NCBI RefSeq assembly: GCF_019059575.1 | Contig: NW_024881825.1 | Location: forward strand, 186,001-250,000 | Reading direction: 5' to 3' | Source: Amphibalanus amphitrite | Lineage: Eukaryota; Arthropoda; Thecostraca; Balanomorpha; Balanidae | Length of the DNA: 64,000 nt | In this document: positions 10,760-20,695 of the stretch, piece after piece | Numbering within the stretch: the stretch's first letter is position 1 | How the letters are laid out: each line of letters starts with the position of its first letter | Program-made: the position numbers and the translations under genes | The notes under the pieces: generated by a model | Seen by the model: only the letters and a program-made list of their open reading frames with translations | Databases searched by the model: none | What the model was told of the DNA's origin: nothing

Positions 10760-11270
10760 CGGTGGCACCTCAGCACAGGCTCCCCAAGCTCGTCAAGGCG
10801 GCGAGAAAGGTCCGGCAAGTCGGTAACAGGTTCACCACGGCAGCGACAGGTCAGGCAGGTCGGCAGCAGATTCACCAGGGCGGTGGCAGGTGCGACAGGT
10901 CGGCAGCAGGTTTACCAGGGCGGCGACAGATCCGGCAGGGCGACGGCAGTTTCACCAGGGCGGAAGCGTAGACGCGGCGGCAGGTCCGCCGGGGTGGCAG
11001 CAGGTCCAGGGCGGCCGCAGGCTCACCAGGGCGGCGACAGGTTCGGCAGGGCGACGGCAGTTTCACCAGGGCGGCAGCGTAGACACGGCGGCAGGTCCGC
11101 CGGGGTGGCAGCAGGTCCAGGGCGGCCGCAGGCTCACCAGGGCGGCGACAGGTTCGGCAGGGCGACGGCAGTTTCACCAGGGCGGCAGCGTAGACACGGC
11201 GGCAAGTCCCAGGGCGGCTCAGGCTCGCCAGGGCGGCGACAGGTCCGGCAGGTCGTCGGCAGGTCGGCCT
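10760..11270. repeat. GC-rich minisatellite including a 111-bp unit
   Basis: Short words of the type CAGGTCCGGCAGG fill the region. From about 10920 they are organised in a 111-bp (37-codon) higher-order unit, with CAGTTTCACCAGG at 10947, 11058 and 11169. Because 111 is a multiple of three, every frame stays open and produces long spurious ORFs. On the minus strand each unit contains donor-like CTGGTGAGCC and CTGGTGAAAC. Confidence 0.8.
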
Positions 11271-11282
11271 CAGCAGCAGGTA

Positions 11283-11500
11283 GTCAGCACTAGCAGATTC
11301 TCGGGGCAGCCCTGGCTGAGGTGGGATGTCATCAGAAACTGCACGTCTGGGTGCCGGTGTCGGATGTCGTACAGACCACGCAGCGAGGCTTTACTGCGCA
11401 GCACGCCCTGCTGGCAGCGCAGGAGTGTCGGCAGCCCAGCGGGTGCTTTCGGGTCGCCTTCCTCAACTTCCTTTCGGAAACTGGCGCTCGCCACTCAGGG
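11283..11500 (-). pseudogene. P-element/THAP9-like transposase C-terminal remnant
   Basis: A minus-strand open frame contains CQQGVLRSKASLRGLYDIR followed by FLMTSHLSQGCPENL. This resembles the C-terminal part of P-element/THAP9 transposases, where a hydrophobic 'LLTxRLNQDxLENxF' signature follows a short helical 'SLxGLxxD' segment. The acidic Asp of that signature is replaced here (QGCPEN). The frame ends in the neighbouring minisatellite and no other transposase part is seen, so I call it a relic. Identification is by motif memory only. Confidence 0.4.
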
Positions 11501-11509
11501 AGTCGGGCG

Positions 11510-12840
11510 ACGTCTCCAAAGCTGGGAGACAGATGCTGAAGTCGATATGATGTGATTTTATGCCCTCAGCTCGGTGCCAGTCATTGTGTTGTTATGTGCA
11601 GGTAGCCACTCCTCGCCGTCCTGCACGCCAGAGGACCAGCCCCGGACCTGCAAAACACATTACCAAGTTCATTAACACAATACAACATGAAAAAATTCAC
11701 TAAGCGATGGCAAGCAAAAATAATCAATGCCCAAAGGTGCCTTTTCTTCGATTGCCTTTTCTATGTGCTGATATGAAGCCTCAAAACTACCATTTTATAT
11801 TATGTATTGATTGCAGGCCTGACTCAGAATTCAGTTGAATTAAGCAAATAACACAATTTTTCATTATTATTTTGAATTTGGGTCTGGCATTACTGTTCCA
11901 TGCACAGGTGCGTCTGCGTATAAAATCATATGAAGCAAATGCATTAGGTAAATAGTCTCAACAAATAGAAATTAGTAGTAGCACAGGTGGTATAAATAGA
12001 AACCAATATATAGACATTAGACAAGGATGAGCTTGTTTAGTTAGCAAATGTCAATGATATAACATTTACATAAACAAGAATGGGATTTTCAGTAATAACT
12101 AATAAGCATGTCAGAAATCCTTTTAAATTCAATTTTGAAAGTTTAGATACAGATTATAAAATCTGGCAACAACTAATATTGAAAAGAAGTAACAATGAGC
12201 TTCAACTTTGCACAAAAGATGTGCCAAAATTTTGGTGAGAAATCACTTGCGCTGAATTTTGAGACCCGAAAGCCCCTGGGCCCTGACACATCTGACAGTG
12301 AGTGAATTTTTTTCCAGTCTGGGAGGTAAGCATAGATTGATTTGTTATTTGATACTATTTAATTTGACAAATAAGTTGTTATTTTCACAAAGCATTAAGA
12401 TTTATAGAAACTAACCACTTCCGATCCGAAACAATTTACAACTATTCCATCTCCATTCTCCTTCTCATTATGTTTTAAACAATGCTAAGGTATTTTACAA
12501 CTTAATATGAGATTATCATACTCCCTTTGAAAGCCAAAAATGACAAAAAACGTTAAACCGGGTTGAACTGAAACGTGGCTGATCTGCCTATGATACTCAT
12601 GCTTATACAGTTGAATTAATTGAATACCTGAGCTGAACTGCTGAAGCTGGTCATTCTTCATGATCTCTGAGACGACAAGTGTGTGAATGCCACTTATGTA
12701 TATGCTTTTCCGATCTTCAAACACATAAAAAGTGATATTATTATCAAATAAACAATATTCAAACTCCGTATAACAATACACGCAACGGCTGGAAAACACT
12801 GCGCCGGTGCGCCAGAATTGACAGCATCGCCTGAATCTCA
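11510..12840. other. AT-rich non-coding stretch
   Basis: No gene recognised. A 29-codon open segment at about 11560-11650 (minus), after a TTTTGCAG acceptor-like site and ending in TAA, is the only exon-like candidate. It was judged too weak to call. 12485-12898 is open on the minus strand, but its codons look non-coding. Confidence 0.4.
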
Positions 12841-13003
12841 GCGACCAATCAGCTTTCGACCATCCCAGTGACGTCATATTGGCAGCATTTGGTAGCAATT
12901 TTCCTCCTATGGCCCGGTAAAGGGACGGACCCCCGCGTGTTACCGCTTCCGAGCGCTGTTCGGCGGCCGGCTAGCGCGCTAGCCCGCGCACACATACGTG
13001 CAC

Positions 13004-13129
13004 GTTGCCCCGGCAACGGGCTATTGACCAATGAGAAGCGCGCTACGGGGGGCACAGGTATATGAAAAATCGCAGTGACGTTGCACTTTCCTCGCTTCTC
13101 ATTGGTCAATAGCCCGTTGCCGGGGCAAC
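13004..13129. repeat. Perfect 37-bp inverted repeat with CCAAT boxes
   Basis: Arms 13004-13040 and 13093-13129 are exact reverse complements and contain GTTGCCCCGGCAAC and GACCAATGAG. Imperfect similarity extends outward on both sides to about 12940 and 13195. The whole is GC-rich within AT-rich surroundings, 3 kb upstream of SREK1. It could be a foldback element or a symmetric CCAAT-containing promoter core; the sequence does not decide. Confidence 0.75.
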
Positions 13130-13429
13130 CAGCACGTATGTGAGCGCCGGCAAGAGTACTAGCCGGCCGCCGATCAGGGCCCCGGTAACACCGGTAACAC
13201 CAAGGCGGTAACACCAATGCAGTGCGCTAAAATAGCATTTGGCTTTTTAGATTTAGTGTCGTCACAAGATGAATAATTTCTTTAAAAAGTTACTCTGAAT
13301 CATTCTAATTTCTAAAATATAGTTACCGAAGTAGTGTAAGTACAGATTAACGCCTATTTTCAACCTGAAATTAATATAAGATCATAACAAAATGAATATT
13401 TAAGCGAGTCGGTCTCTTTCAAAAGTCTG

Positions 13430-13643
13430 ACGTCATTGGTACTATTCACCTTTTTTCAATATATAAATATGCGAATCCTTGAAAAACTCATGCGTTGGTT
13501 TTCGTGCCGGAATTTTTTTTCACATTTGTTTACTTGTGTCGCCTTGCTTGTGTCAGGTTTCAGATCGCTCTGATCCAAGTAGTATCTATGACCGTGGATC
13601 CAAGGGTATTCTGATCCTAGCAGCAGTCGCCTATTTAATTCGG
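13430..13643 (+). promoter_or_regulatory. Possible SREK1 5' leader exon ending at GGTGAGTT
   Basis: Downstream of the CCAAT-containing inverted repeat, a GTGAGTTACG donor-like site follows ATTTAATTCG at about 13643. A candidate acceptor (TTATCTCTGTAATCAG, ending near 15991) precedes the SREK1 start codon. This would make a non-coding first exon. It rests on splice-site likeness and position only. Confidence 0.25.
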
Positions 13644-13984
13644 TGAGTTACGTGCCAGGTTATGTTAGACCTATTTCATTGGTGTTACCCTGATGGGGGA
13701 ATTATGCCTATGTTTCCAATTCAATTGCTTAATTGCACCAGCATGGAAATTGTGACTAATATTCTGAAATGTGTTTCACTTAAATTTATAGGCATTGCTC
13801 ATCAATTTTGCAATTCTAAGACATTGTGCTATTGTTCTTTCTTCGAACTTTGTCTACGCATTTTTTCCAATCTTTTTTATTCATTGTAAGCACAAATGTT
13901 CATTTCCCTATGCTCATTTTTTTTAAACACCTTTCCAACTTGTTTTGCCTAACATTTTTTTTCTCTCAGTAAATTTCAAGATAA

Positions 13985-14290
13985 AGCCCAAATAACATTT
14001 CAAGGATACATTTTTCATATTGTTACATTATTTAGGACATCCTGAATCCAAAAATGATACTTCGTGTCTCACAAATGCAAGATAAAGGTAAAACAATGAA
14101 ACCTGACCTAACCCTACCTACAACCTGCAAACCTACCAACTTTTAGCCCAACACAACCTACTCCCTTGAAACAGAACCTAAACTTTCTGCCGTTGCATAT
14201 TTGTATCAACTGCACTGTAATTGCAGTTTGGACCTTATCTTGACAAATACTGAATATTGCTCAGAGGTTCAAACAATCATTTTCTCCTAA
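13985..14290. repeat. Dispersed AACCT-cored repeat, copy 1
   Basis: This segment shares several words, in the same order, with 22672-22852 plus 27435-27575: ACATCCTGAATCCAAAAATG, then ACCTGACCTAACC..., then an AACCT-rich core, then TTGTATCAAC-like and GACCT...CTTGACA. The core words CCTAACCT are the arthropod telomere motif (TTAGG reversed) in degenerate form. Confidence 0.65.
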
Positions 14291-14375
14291 AAAAGTAAGC
14301 TAACCTGACCTAATGGCTAACCTTACCTAATGTAACATTTCCTTACCTGATGCAATGGGTGGTTGGATGGGTTAA

Positions 14376-15544
14376 CCCGCGCCCTGCTGGGGGTGTTTGA
14401 ACACCCCCCCCTTGTCGTTTTTCGCGAATATCTCAAAGTTTTTGGTACACCTTATCATACATCAATTCTACACATGTTGTGAAAATTTCAGACCAAGGTC
14501 ATTCAAGGTCAGGTCACCAGGTCACTTGAAGTGACCTCACCTCATAAAAAGTTTCAATGTCTGTCATAGCTACACCGAGTAACCGATCGCTTTGAAACTT
14601 TCAGAGATTGCTAAAAGCAATAGCATGTACAAAATGCATATCTCAGAATTTTGATATCGATGACCTAAGGTCAGGTCAATTTTGCGACCTCCCCATTATA
14701 AGTCAATGGGAGAAAATTGAAATGCGCCTATTTTGGACGAAAGACATTATAAACACTCCCAAACACTGAATTACAAGTGGTTTAGACACACTGAACATGA
14801 AAATGGTGTCCGTGATCCCTGTTTATGCCCTGAGGTCATCTTAGGTCACGAATGGTATCTAGCAGTTTTTCGCAAATAACTTTTGATAGAGGCATGCTAG
14901 AGCGATTAAAACGCCTTAGATGTGTTCAGCTCGACGACACGGATCGACTGATATGCAACATGACCCTTTCCGGTCAGGTCATGACCTTGACCTGAGGTCA
15001 AATTTTCAAGTTGACCTTTCAAGGTCAAGTTATAGTTCATTCGATGCGTCTTGACGAGAGGAACACGATGCCGGTAAAAGTAAGCTCGTACAAGGCTTGG
15101 GTCAAAAGTTATTGCAGAAAAACTGTTTCCGAAAAAAAATCGGCTATTTTTGCAGTTTTTGCCCCCTGCAGGCAAAACCGTTGACGTTAGGTCAAATGTG
15201 AGAAAATTGCTCAGAAAGAGCGTTAATAGGGCTATCGAATGCGCTTTTCCGCGGCGCTGTAGCTCTATTGGTTTCCGAGTTATGCGTTGGCTTCTTTGAA
15301 ATTGTCGACATTCGACCTGGAAATCGGCGAAATTTTGCCTTCAATGACCTCTGGTGACCTGACCTTTGACCTGACCAAAAAATTGACCGAAGTGATTTCC
15401 TCATTATTTTTGACGCTCTTTCGAACGCCGCCTTCCGCGTATCGCTACGTGGCCCAGGAGCCGAGTTAGAAGGGGGGGGGGGTGTTCAAACACCCCCCCC
15501 CCCCCAGCAGGGCGTGGAAATCCAGGACCCCCAGCCGGGCGCGG
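14376..15544. mobile_element. TTAA-target TIR element, copy A (degenerate right end)
   Basis: The left end is TTAA (14372-14375) followed by CCCGCGCCCTGCTGGGGG and a C/G hairpin (GTGTTTGAACAC). The right end repeats the hairpin and CCCCCAGC(A/C)GGGCG, then decays to GCGGTTTGAA. The interior is rich in AGGTCAGGTCA and its reverse, plus CCATTATAAGTCAATGGG, shared with copies at 28972 and 41617. There is no transposase gene. TTAA target plus ends starting CCC suggests a piggyBac-type MITE; Kolobok is the alternative. Confidence 0.75.
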
Positions 15545-16095
15545 TTTGAACTTTAAAGTGTAGAAGTCCAAGCAAGTGAAGATAAAACACAATCTAACCT
15601 GATCTTATCTTACATTACCTACTAATTGTCTAACTTACCACCAACCTCCAACCTACTTCAGACCTTTTGTATAATGTTTTGTGTATAAAGTGTCATAGGT
15701 ATTGATGTGTGATCTCACAAGCTTAAAAGGATGTCTCATTTTGCCAATTTGTCTAGTTTTAGAGGGTGCAAAAAGAAGTCACCAAAGCAAGTGATTTGTG
15801 CTAGTTGCAGGTCAAGCTACCTGCTACAAACTGCTACTTCAGTTCAAACAACCAATTTTAAAGTGGTACCTATATTTCTTTTAAGCAATGTCTCATGTCA
15901 TTCTATTTTTTTTTTTTTGCACACTTCGGTAGGACGAGTAAACTAAATGTTGCTGGCTGTAATGTTAGATTGTTATTTATCTCTGTAATCAGTAATGTGG
16001 TAATTCATGCCCTCACCCGGTCGGTACTCGCCACTGGCTGACGCGTCCCTGCGGTCCTCCGGCAGCAGCAGCGGCAGCGGCGTCAGGCGGCCACC

Positions 16096-19000
16096 ATGGG
16101 GGGCTCGCGGGTGATCCGGGTCACCAACATCGCGCCGCAGGCCACCCGAGACCAGATGCAGACGCTCTTCACCTTCGTCGGCAAGGTGGAGGAGATCAAA
16201 CTGTACCCGACCATACGAGACGTGGCCATTCCGGTGGCGTCGCGCGTCTCGTTCGTCAAGTTCGTCGACCGCGACCATGTGGGCATCGCGCAGCACCTCA
16301 ACAACACGGTGTTCATAGACCGGGCGCTGATCATCGTGCCGTACGACAAGCCCGACATCCCGGACGAGCACTCGGCCATGCAGGCGCTGGTGCAGTCCAA
16401 CGGCGCGCTGGGCGTCACCAACGAGCAGCAGCTGCCGGCGCACGTCTCCAACGTGGTGGACGGCGCCTACTACATCACCAAGGACCCGACTTTCGCCGAG
16501 CGCGGCGTCCCAGAGTACCCGTCGCTGCCCTGCACACTCGAGTACGGCCAGGTGAGCACTGATCTGCATCCGGGAGTACAAACAACCGAGCTGTACCCTG
16601 CAGTACGGACAGGCGAGCTTTATCCTGGAGCAGGAGCTGTAGCCTGGAGTACTGACAGATGAGCACTAAGTTGAACCCTGGGGTACAGGTAGGTGAACTG
16701 TACTGAGTACGGACAAGTGAGCGGTACCCGGGAGTACGGACAGGCGAGCACTGAGCTGTGCCCTGGAGCAGGCATGTGCATGGATCCGAGTGATGGATCT
16801 ATGATCTCAGTGGATCTCGAAGCAAACTGCAGGTTAGAATCTATGATCCCACCGGATCTGGCGTGAAAACAAATTATTCCGTATCTATGAGTTCATAGAA
16901 ACTGACGATAAACCGAGAACATGGATCTATGATCTGAGCGGATCCCACCATGCACAACATTTGAAACCAGGTTTCCAAGTATTTCTATAATTTATATGTC
17001 AATAAGTGCCACAAAACTAAGGATTGGGACGTGCAATCACATAAAATCACTAAGAACGTTTTTGAGTTGCAACAAGTGATTTTTTGGAATTTCCGTGTTG
17101 TCAAAAAAGTAAACGAGGATCTATGATCTCACTGGATCTAGAGGAAATCTTGAATCGGATCCATGATGCCCACGGATATCTCGATAAATTAGAGATCTGG
17201 ATCTATGACCCCGTCTGATCCGAGATCAGGATCCACTGGATCAGATCCCGGATCCATTTTCTCGGATCCAGGCACATGTCTGCCCCGGAGTACAGGCAGG
17301 TGAAATGTGCTGAGTACGTACAGGTGAGCGGTACCCTGGAGTAGGGACGGAGAGCACTCTGAATTTGGCGATTTTGTGGGTACGTTATTTCGATTGTGAG
17401 CATACGCTTTTGTAGCCAACTTCATTTCATTCATTCTTAATTATATGAGAGCAGTGATTCAATGTTTTATTAGACCAAACACCGGTTGTTTCTTGTTGTT
17501 TTATTATTTATCGTCTACTCAATCGTAACGCTTGTAGAGCGAAGTGCCAGCCCGTTACCGGCGGCCGAATTGGCCCTGACCGGCCATAACTCCCACGCTC
17601 GCAGTTGCCCTGGCCGGCCATAACTCCCACGCTCGCAGTTGCCCTGGCCGGCCATAACTCCCACGCTCGCAGTTGCCCTGACCGGTCATAACTCCCACGC
17701 TCGCAGTTGCCCTGACCGGTCATAACTCCCACGCTCGCAGTTGCCCTGACCGGTCGCTGTGCTGTGCTCCCCAGGTGGAGGAGATCCGGCGGACCGTGGT
17801 CGTGGGCAACCTGCCGCCCTCCGCTGACGCCGCCAAAGTCATGGAGTGGCTGGCCGACGCCGGCGAGGTCAAGTACGCGCGCATGTGTGGCCGCGACACG
17901 GACGAGTCGCGCGCGTGTCTGATCGAGTTCTCCGAGCAGGCGTCCGTCATCCCGGCGCTGCTCAAGTCGGGCCAGCAGATGGGCGACCGCGCCCTGGCCG
18001 TGGCGCACGCCAGCGTCGGCATCGCCAAGCCGCAGATCAAGACCAACGAGATGGCGCAGCGAGAGATCGAGGAGGCGATGCGGCGCGCGCAGGAGCAGCA
18101 GAGCCTCATCTCGAGCACCATGCAGCCGGTGACCTCGTACATGGACGAGGCGCGCCGCAGCCGGTCGCGCGACCGCGGCGGCCGGCGCCGGCGCAGCAGG
18201 TCGCGCGACAGACGCCGCCGCTCGCGGTCACGCAGTCCGCGCCGGTCGCGCAGCCGCTACTCGCCCGGCCGGCTGCGCCGCTCGCGCAGCCGTGACCGCA
18301 AGTCGCGCTCCCGGCGCTCTCGGTCCCGCTCGCGCGACCGGAGCCGGCGGAGCAGGCACCGGAGCCGCTCCCGTTCCCGAGACCGGTCCCGGCGAGACGA
18401 TAAGGAGCGGCGCGGATCCTCCCGGGACAAGGATAGGAAGAGCGACAAGGACAAAGATCGCAGTCGGGACAAGGACAGGAGCCGAGACAAGGACAAATCA
18501 GATAAGTCCAGGTCAAAGGACTCACCAGAGAAGGACAGGAATGCGAGGGAGAGCAGCAGGGCCGACTCGCCGGCCAAGGAGAAGTCCTCCAAGGAGTCGT
18601 CGTCGCGCGCCCGCTCCCGTTCACGCTCGCCGGCGAAGAAGCGGTCGCGCTCGCGCTCGGCCGACCGTCGGCGCAGCGGACGCGGCTCGCGCTCCTCGCC
18701 CTCTCGCCGCCGCTCCCGCTCGCGGTCACGTGACCGGCGAGCGCGCCGCTCCTCGCGCTCTCCGGGCCGCAAGAGGTCGCGCTCGCCGGGCCGTAAGCGG
18801 TCTCGCTCGCCGCGCGGCAGCCACTCGCGCTCAGCGCGCTCACCGGAGCCGAAGCGCCGAGAGCGCAGCCGCGACCGGGACAAGGAGCAAAAGCGTGACA
18901 GGGACCGGCGCGACAAGGACCAGCCCAGGTCGGAGAAGACCGACGCCAAGGTGTCGCGCAACTACGACGAGGAGGAGAAGGGATTCGACGAGGACGTCAA

Positions 19001-19097
19001 ACGGTCGCCGTCCCGCGAGACGTCGCCCGCTGAGCGGAGGGCCAAGGAGGACCGGGCGCCGCCGGCCGGCGGAGACGACATGGACATTTCCGAGTGA
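16096..19097 (+). CDS. SREK1: SREK1-type SR-related splicing regulator
   Basis: Two coding exons, 16096-16551 and 17775-19097 (stop TGA 19095-19097), phase 0, total 592 codons. The start has a perfect context (GCCACCATGG). Residues about 4-85 form an RRM (RVIRVTNIAP ... SFVKFVDRD), about 158-232 a second RRM (TVVVGNLPPSADAAK). From about 278 there is a long arginine-serine domain interrupted by a Lys/Asp-rich segment. Near 549 is YDEEEKGFD and the protein ends DDMDISE; both resemble the conserved C-terminal blocks of vertebrate SREK1 (SFRS12). SREK1 acts in the nucleus, modulating splice-site choice with SR proteins. Downstream AATAAA is at 19279-19284. The 5' splice site of exon one lies at the head of a degenerate tandem array, and exon two is preceded by a 34-bp minisatellite. 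Confidence 0.9.
16540..16772 (+). repeat. Degenerate tandem array seeded on the SREK1 5' splice site
   Basis: The exon-intron junction GAGTACGGCCAG|GTGAGC is followed by about eight decayed copies of GAGTACGGACAGGTGAGC...CCTG, spaced roughly 25-45 bp. Two more copies appear after the MITE at about 17285-17345. Several retain a usable-looking GT (for example AAGTGAGC near 16713). Confidence 0.8.
16773..17279. mobile_element. GGATCTATGATC-type MITE, copy 1, in SREK1 intron
   Basis: Ends CATGTGCATGGATCCGAG and, reversed, CATGTGCCTGGATCCGAG are inverted repeats. The interior repeats GGATCTATGATCTCACTGGATCT words. It interrupts the splice-site-derived array. A second, right-truncated copy lies at 20874-21255. 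Confidence 0.75.
17574..17757. repeat. 34-bp minisatellite next to SREK1 exon-two acceptor
   Basis: About 5.4 copies of a unit beginning CCCTGACCGGCCATAACTCC (starts 17574, 17608, 17642, 17676, 17710, 17744). The last partial copy runs into the polypyrimidine/acceptor of exon two. Confidence 0.9.
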
Positions 19098-19278
19098 GAC
19101 TGTACGGACGCGGCGACCGGGCGCCCTCGGTGGTCAGTCGCCGGTCAAACCGGAAGCATTCGCATCCCTCAGCGAGGGTAACTATGGCGAACGCGCGCGC
19201 AGAACCGTCTGCCGACATCCCGAGAACATCGTCACTCCGATTCGCGATAGCCGTGATGTTTCACCTCTTGTATATATA

Positions 19279-19284
19279 AATAAA
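19279..19284 (+). terminator. Polyadenylation signal AATAAA (SREK1)
   Basis: AATAAA 182 bases after the SREK1 stop codon. Confidence 0.7.
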
Positions 19285-19299
19285 ACGGCGCCACCGTTC

Positions 19300-20690
19300 G
19301 CATTGGTCTCGCGTGTGGAATTCTTTTTAGACTCCATATCGGCCGGATTCGGATTTTTTATAATTGATAACATTGGGTGTAGTGCCGACTATGATTTCTG
19401 CGTCTCACGTCGCGTAAACCCAATCCGTGAGACATAAAAAATCATCTCAGGTTAGCAAGAGCATAAAGTGTTCTCTCATCTTGGGCGCATGAAAGGATTG
19501 GAAGACCTGAGTCACTAAGGTCCTATGTTATGAATGGCGTAAATAGAATATTACAGGAACACTGGATAGTTCCGCAACAGAAAAATCAAAGAGTAGTTTA
19601 TAGGCATTTTCTTGTTTCTACAGTTTCCTCCAGGTAGAGGCCATGGCCGTTGCGGTCTGACATTCGAAGACAATCGCGCGAGGAGCAGCCAGACTTTATC
19701 CAGTCTCTTCATCTGGCATCGTGCTTATCCGGGTAACTTCGATCACTGCAACACAGGCCCTCGAGGAGTTTCCATTATTTTGCATTATGCAGCAAAGTGT
19801 TGTTACTTTGACGTGACCGTTTTTCAATGCGTTTTCAATTAAGCTCCGGCAACGACCAGTTGAATCAATGACATGAGGTCAAACTGGTGAGGGGAGATAA
19901 CGATCAGGATTACCGATCCGCTCCACAGTCCGCGGGGCTAGGTCGGAGAACGCAGACACCGACAGTAACTGTAGATGTCAAGTCTAGCATATGTATCTGC
20001 TAATACTCGTACTAATGACCTAATACTATCTGCGTCTAACCACATCTACTTTTAGATTCGTTGCCAGTTCTGGAAATTCCCGTGCGGAGATCGCTCCCCT
20101 CCATCACTCGTCGCATTGCCTTCATCGGTTGGTCAAAGCCCTCCCACTTGAGCCCCATCGTGGGAACACAGCGTTAGTCGCAGACTACGTCGGGCGGATG
20201 TTTCAGTCTACGTGAGCTCTGAGCAGCGAGGAGTGTTCACAGCTGTGCGGTGCGGGTCCACTCTGTCTGGGCAGCCCCACAGAGTACCGGCGGCTCGCTG
20301 GGTGCGCTCCGCTCAGCGCCACCTGTCCGGGCCGGACGGGCCGGCCGTCAGTCGCGGCCCCGGCCCCGGCCGAGCGCGCGGCGGCGCCTCCCGCCCCTTC
20401 CCTCTCGGCCGATCGGTGCACAACATCCAGTGTGAACGTGACGCTGGCGCGGTCCACTGAGATGGTGCCCGGACTGTGCGAGTAGCCCTCCGGTGTACTC
20501 TGAACTGGGGATGGGCAGTGGGGACCGGCAGTGAACTCTGCACTGGCGGATAGCAGTGAACCCGGCGCTGGGGGCCGGCAGTGTACCCACCCCTTCACCC
20601 CGCCCCGCCCTCCAATCCCCGTCCGTCCGTCCAGCCAACACGCCGCGGGTGCTGTTTTTCTCTCTGTATTTAGCGATGAGAGTGAACAGC
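19300..20690. other. Intergenic SREK1-RpS17 (convergent)
   Basis: No gene recognised. This is the space between the 3' ends of SREK1 (+) and RpS17 (-). A variant polyadenylation signal (AATACA, minus, near 20668) lies just after the RpS17 stop. Confidence 0.45.
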
Positions 20691-20695
20691 TGGGT

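Noticed and set aside
10883-11555. Long Gly/Arg/Gln-rich open frames (up to 221 codons)
   Set aside because: The 111-bp repeat length is a multiple of three, which keeps all frames open; the peptides are repeat translations.
11560-11650. Terminal exon on the minus strand (29 codons, GWSSGVQDGEEW...)
   Set aside because: Acceptor-like site and stop are present, but there is no partner exon, motif or polyadenylation signal.
17508-18008. Minus-strand frame of about 166 codons
   Set aside because: Shadow of the 34-bp minisatellite and of SREK1 exon two on the opposite strand.
18106-19437. Ser/Arg-rich frames of 234-381 codons overlapping SREK1
   Set aside because: Shadows of the RS-domain codons; the SREK1 frame alone has RRM motifs and a conserved C-terminus.
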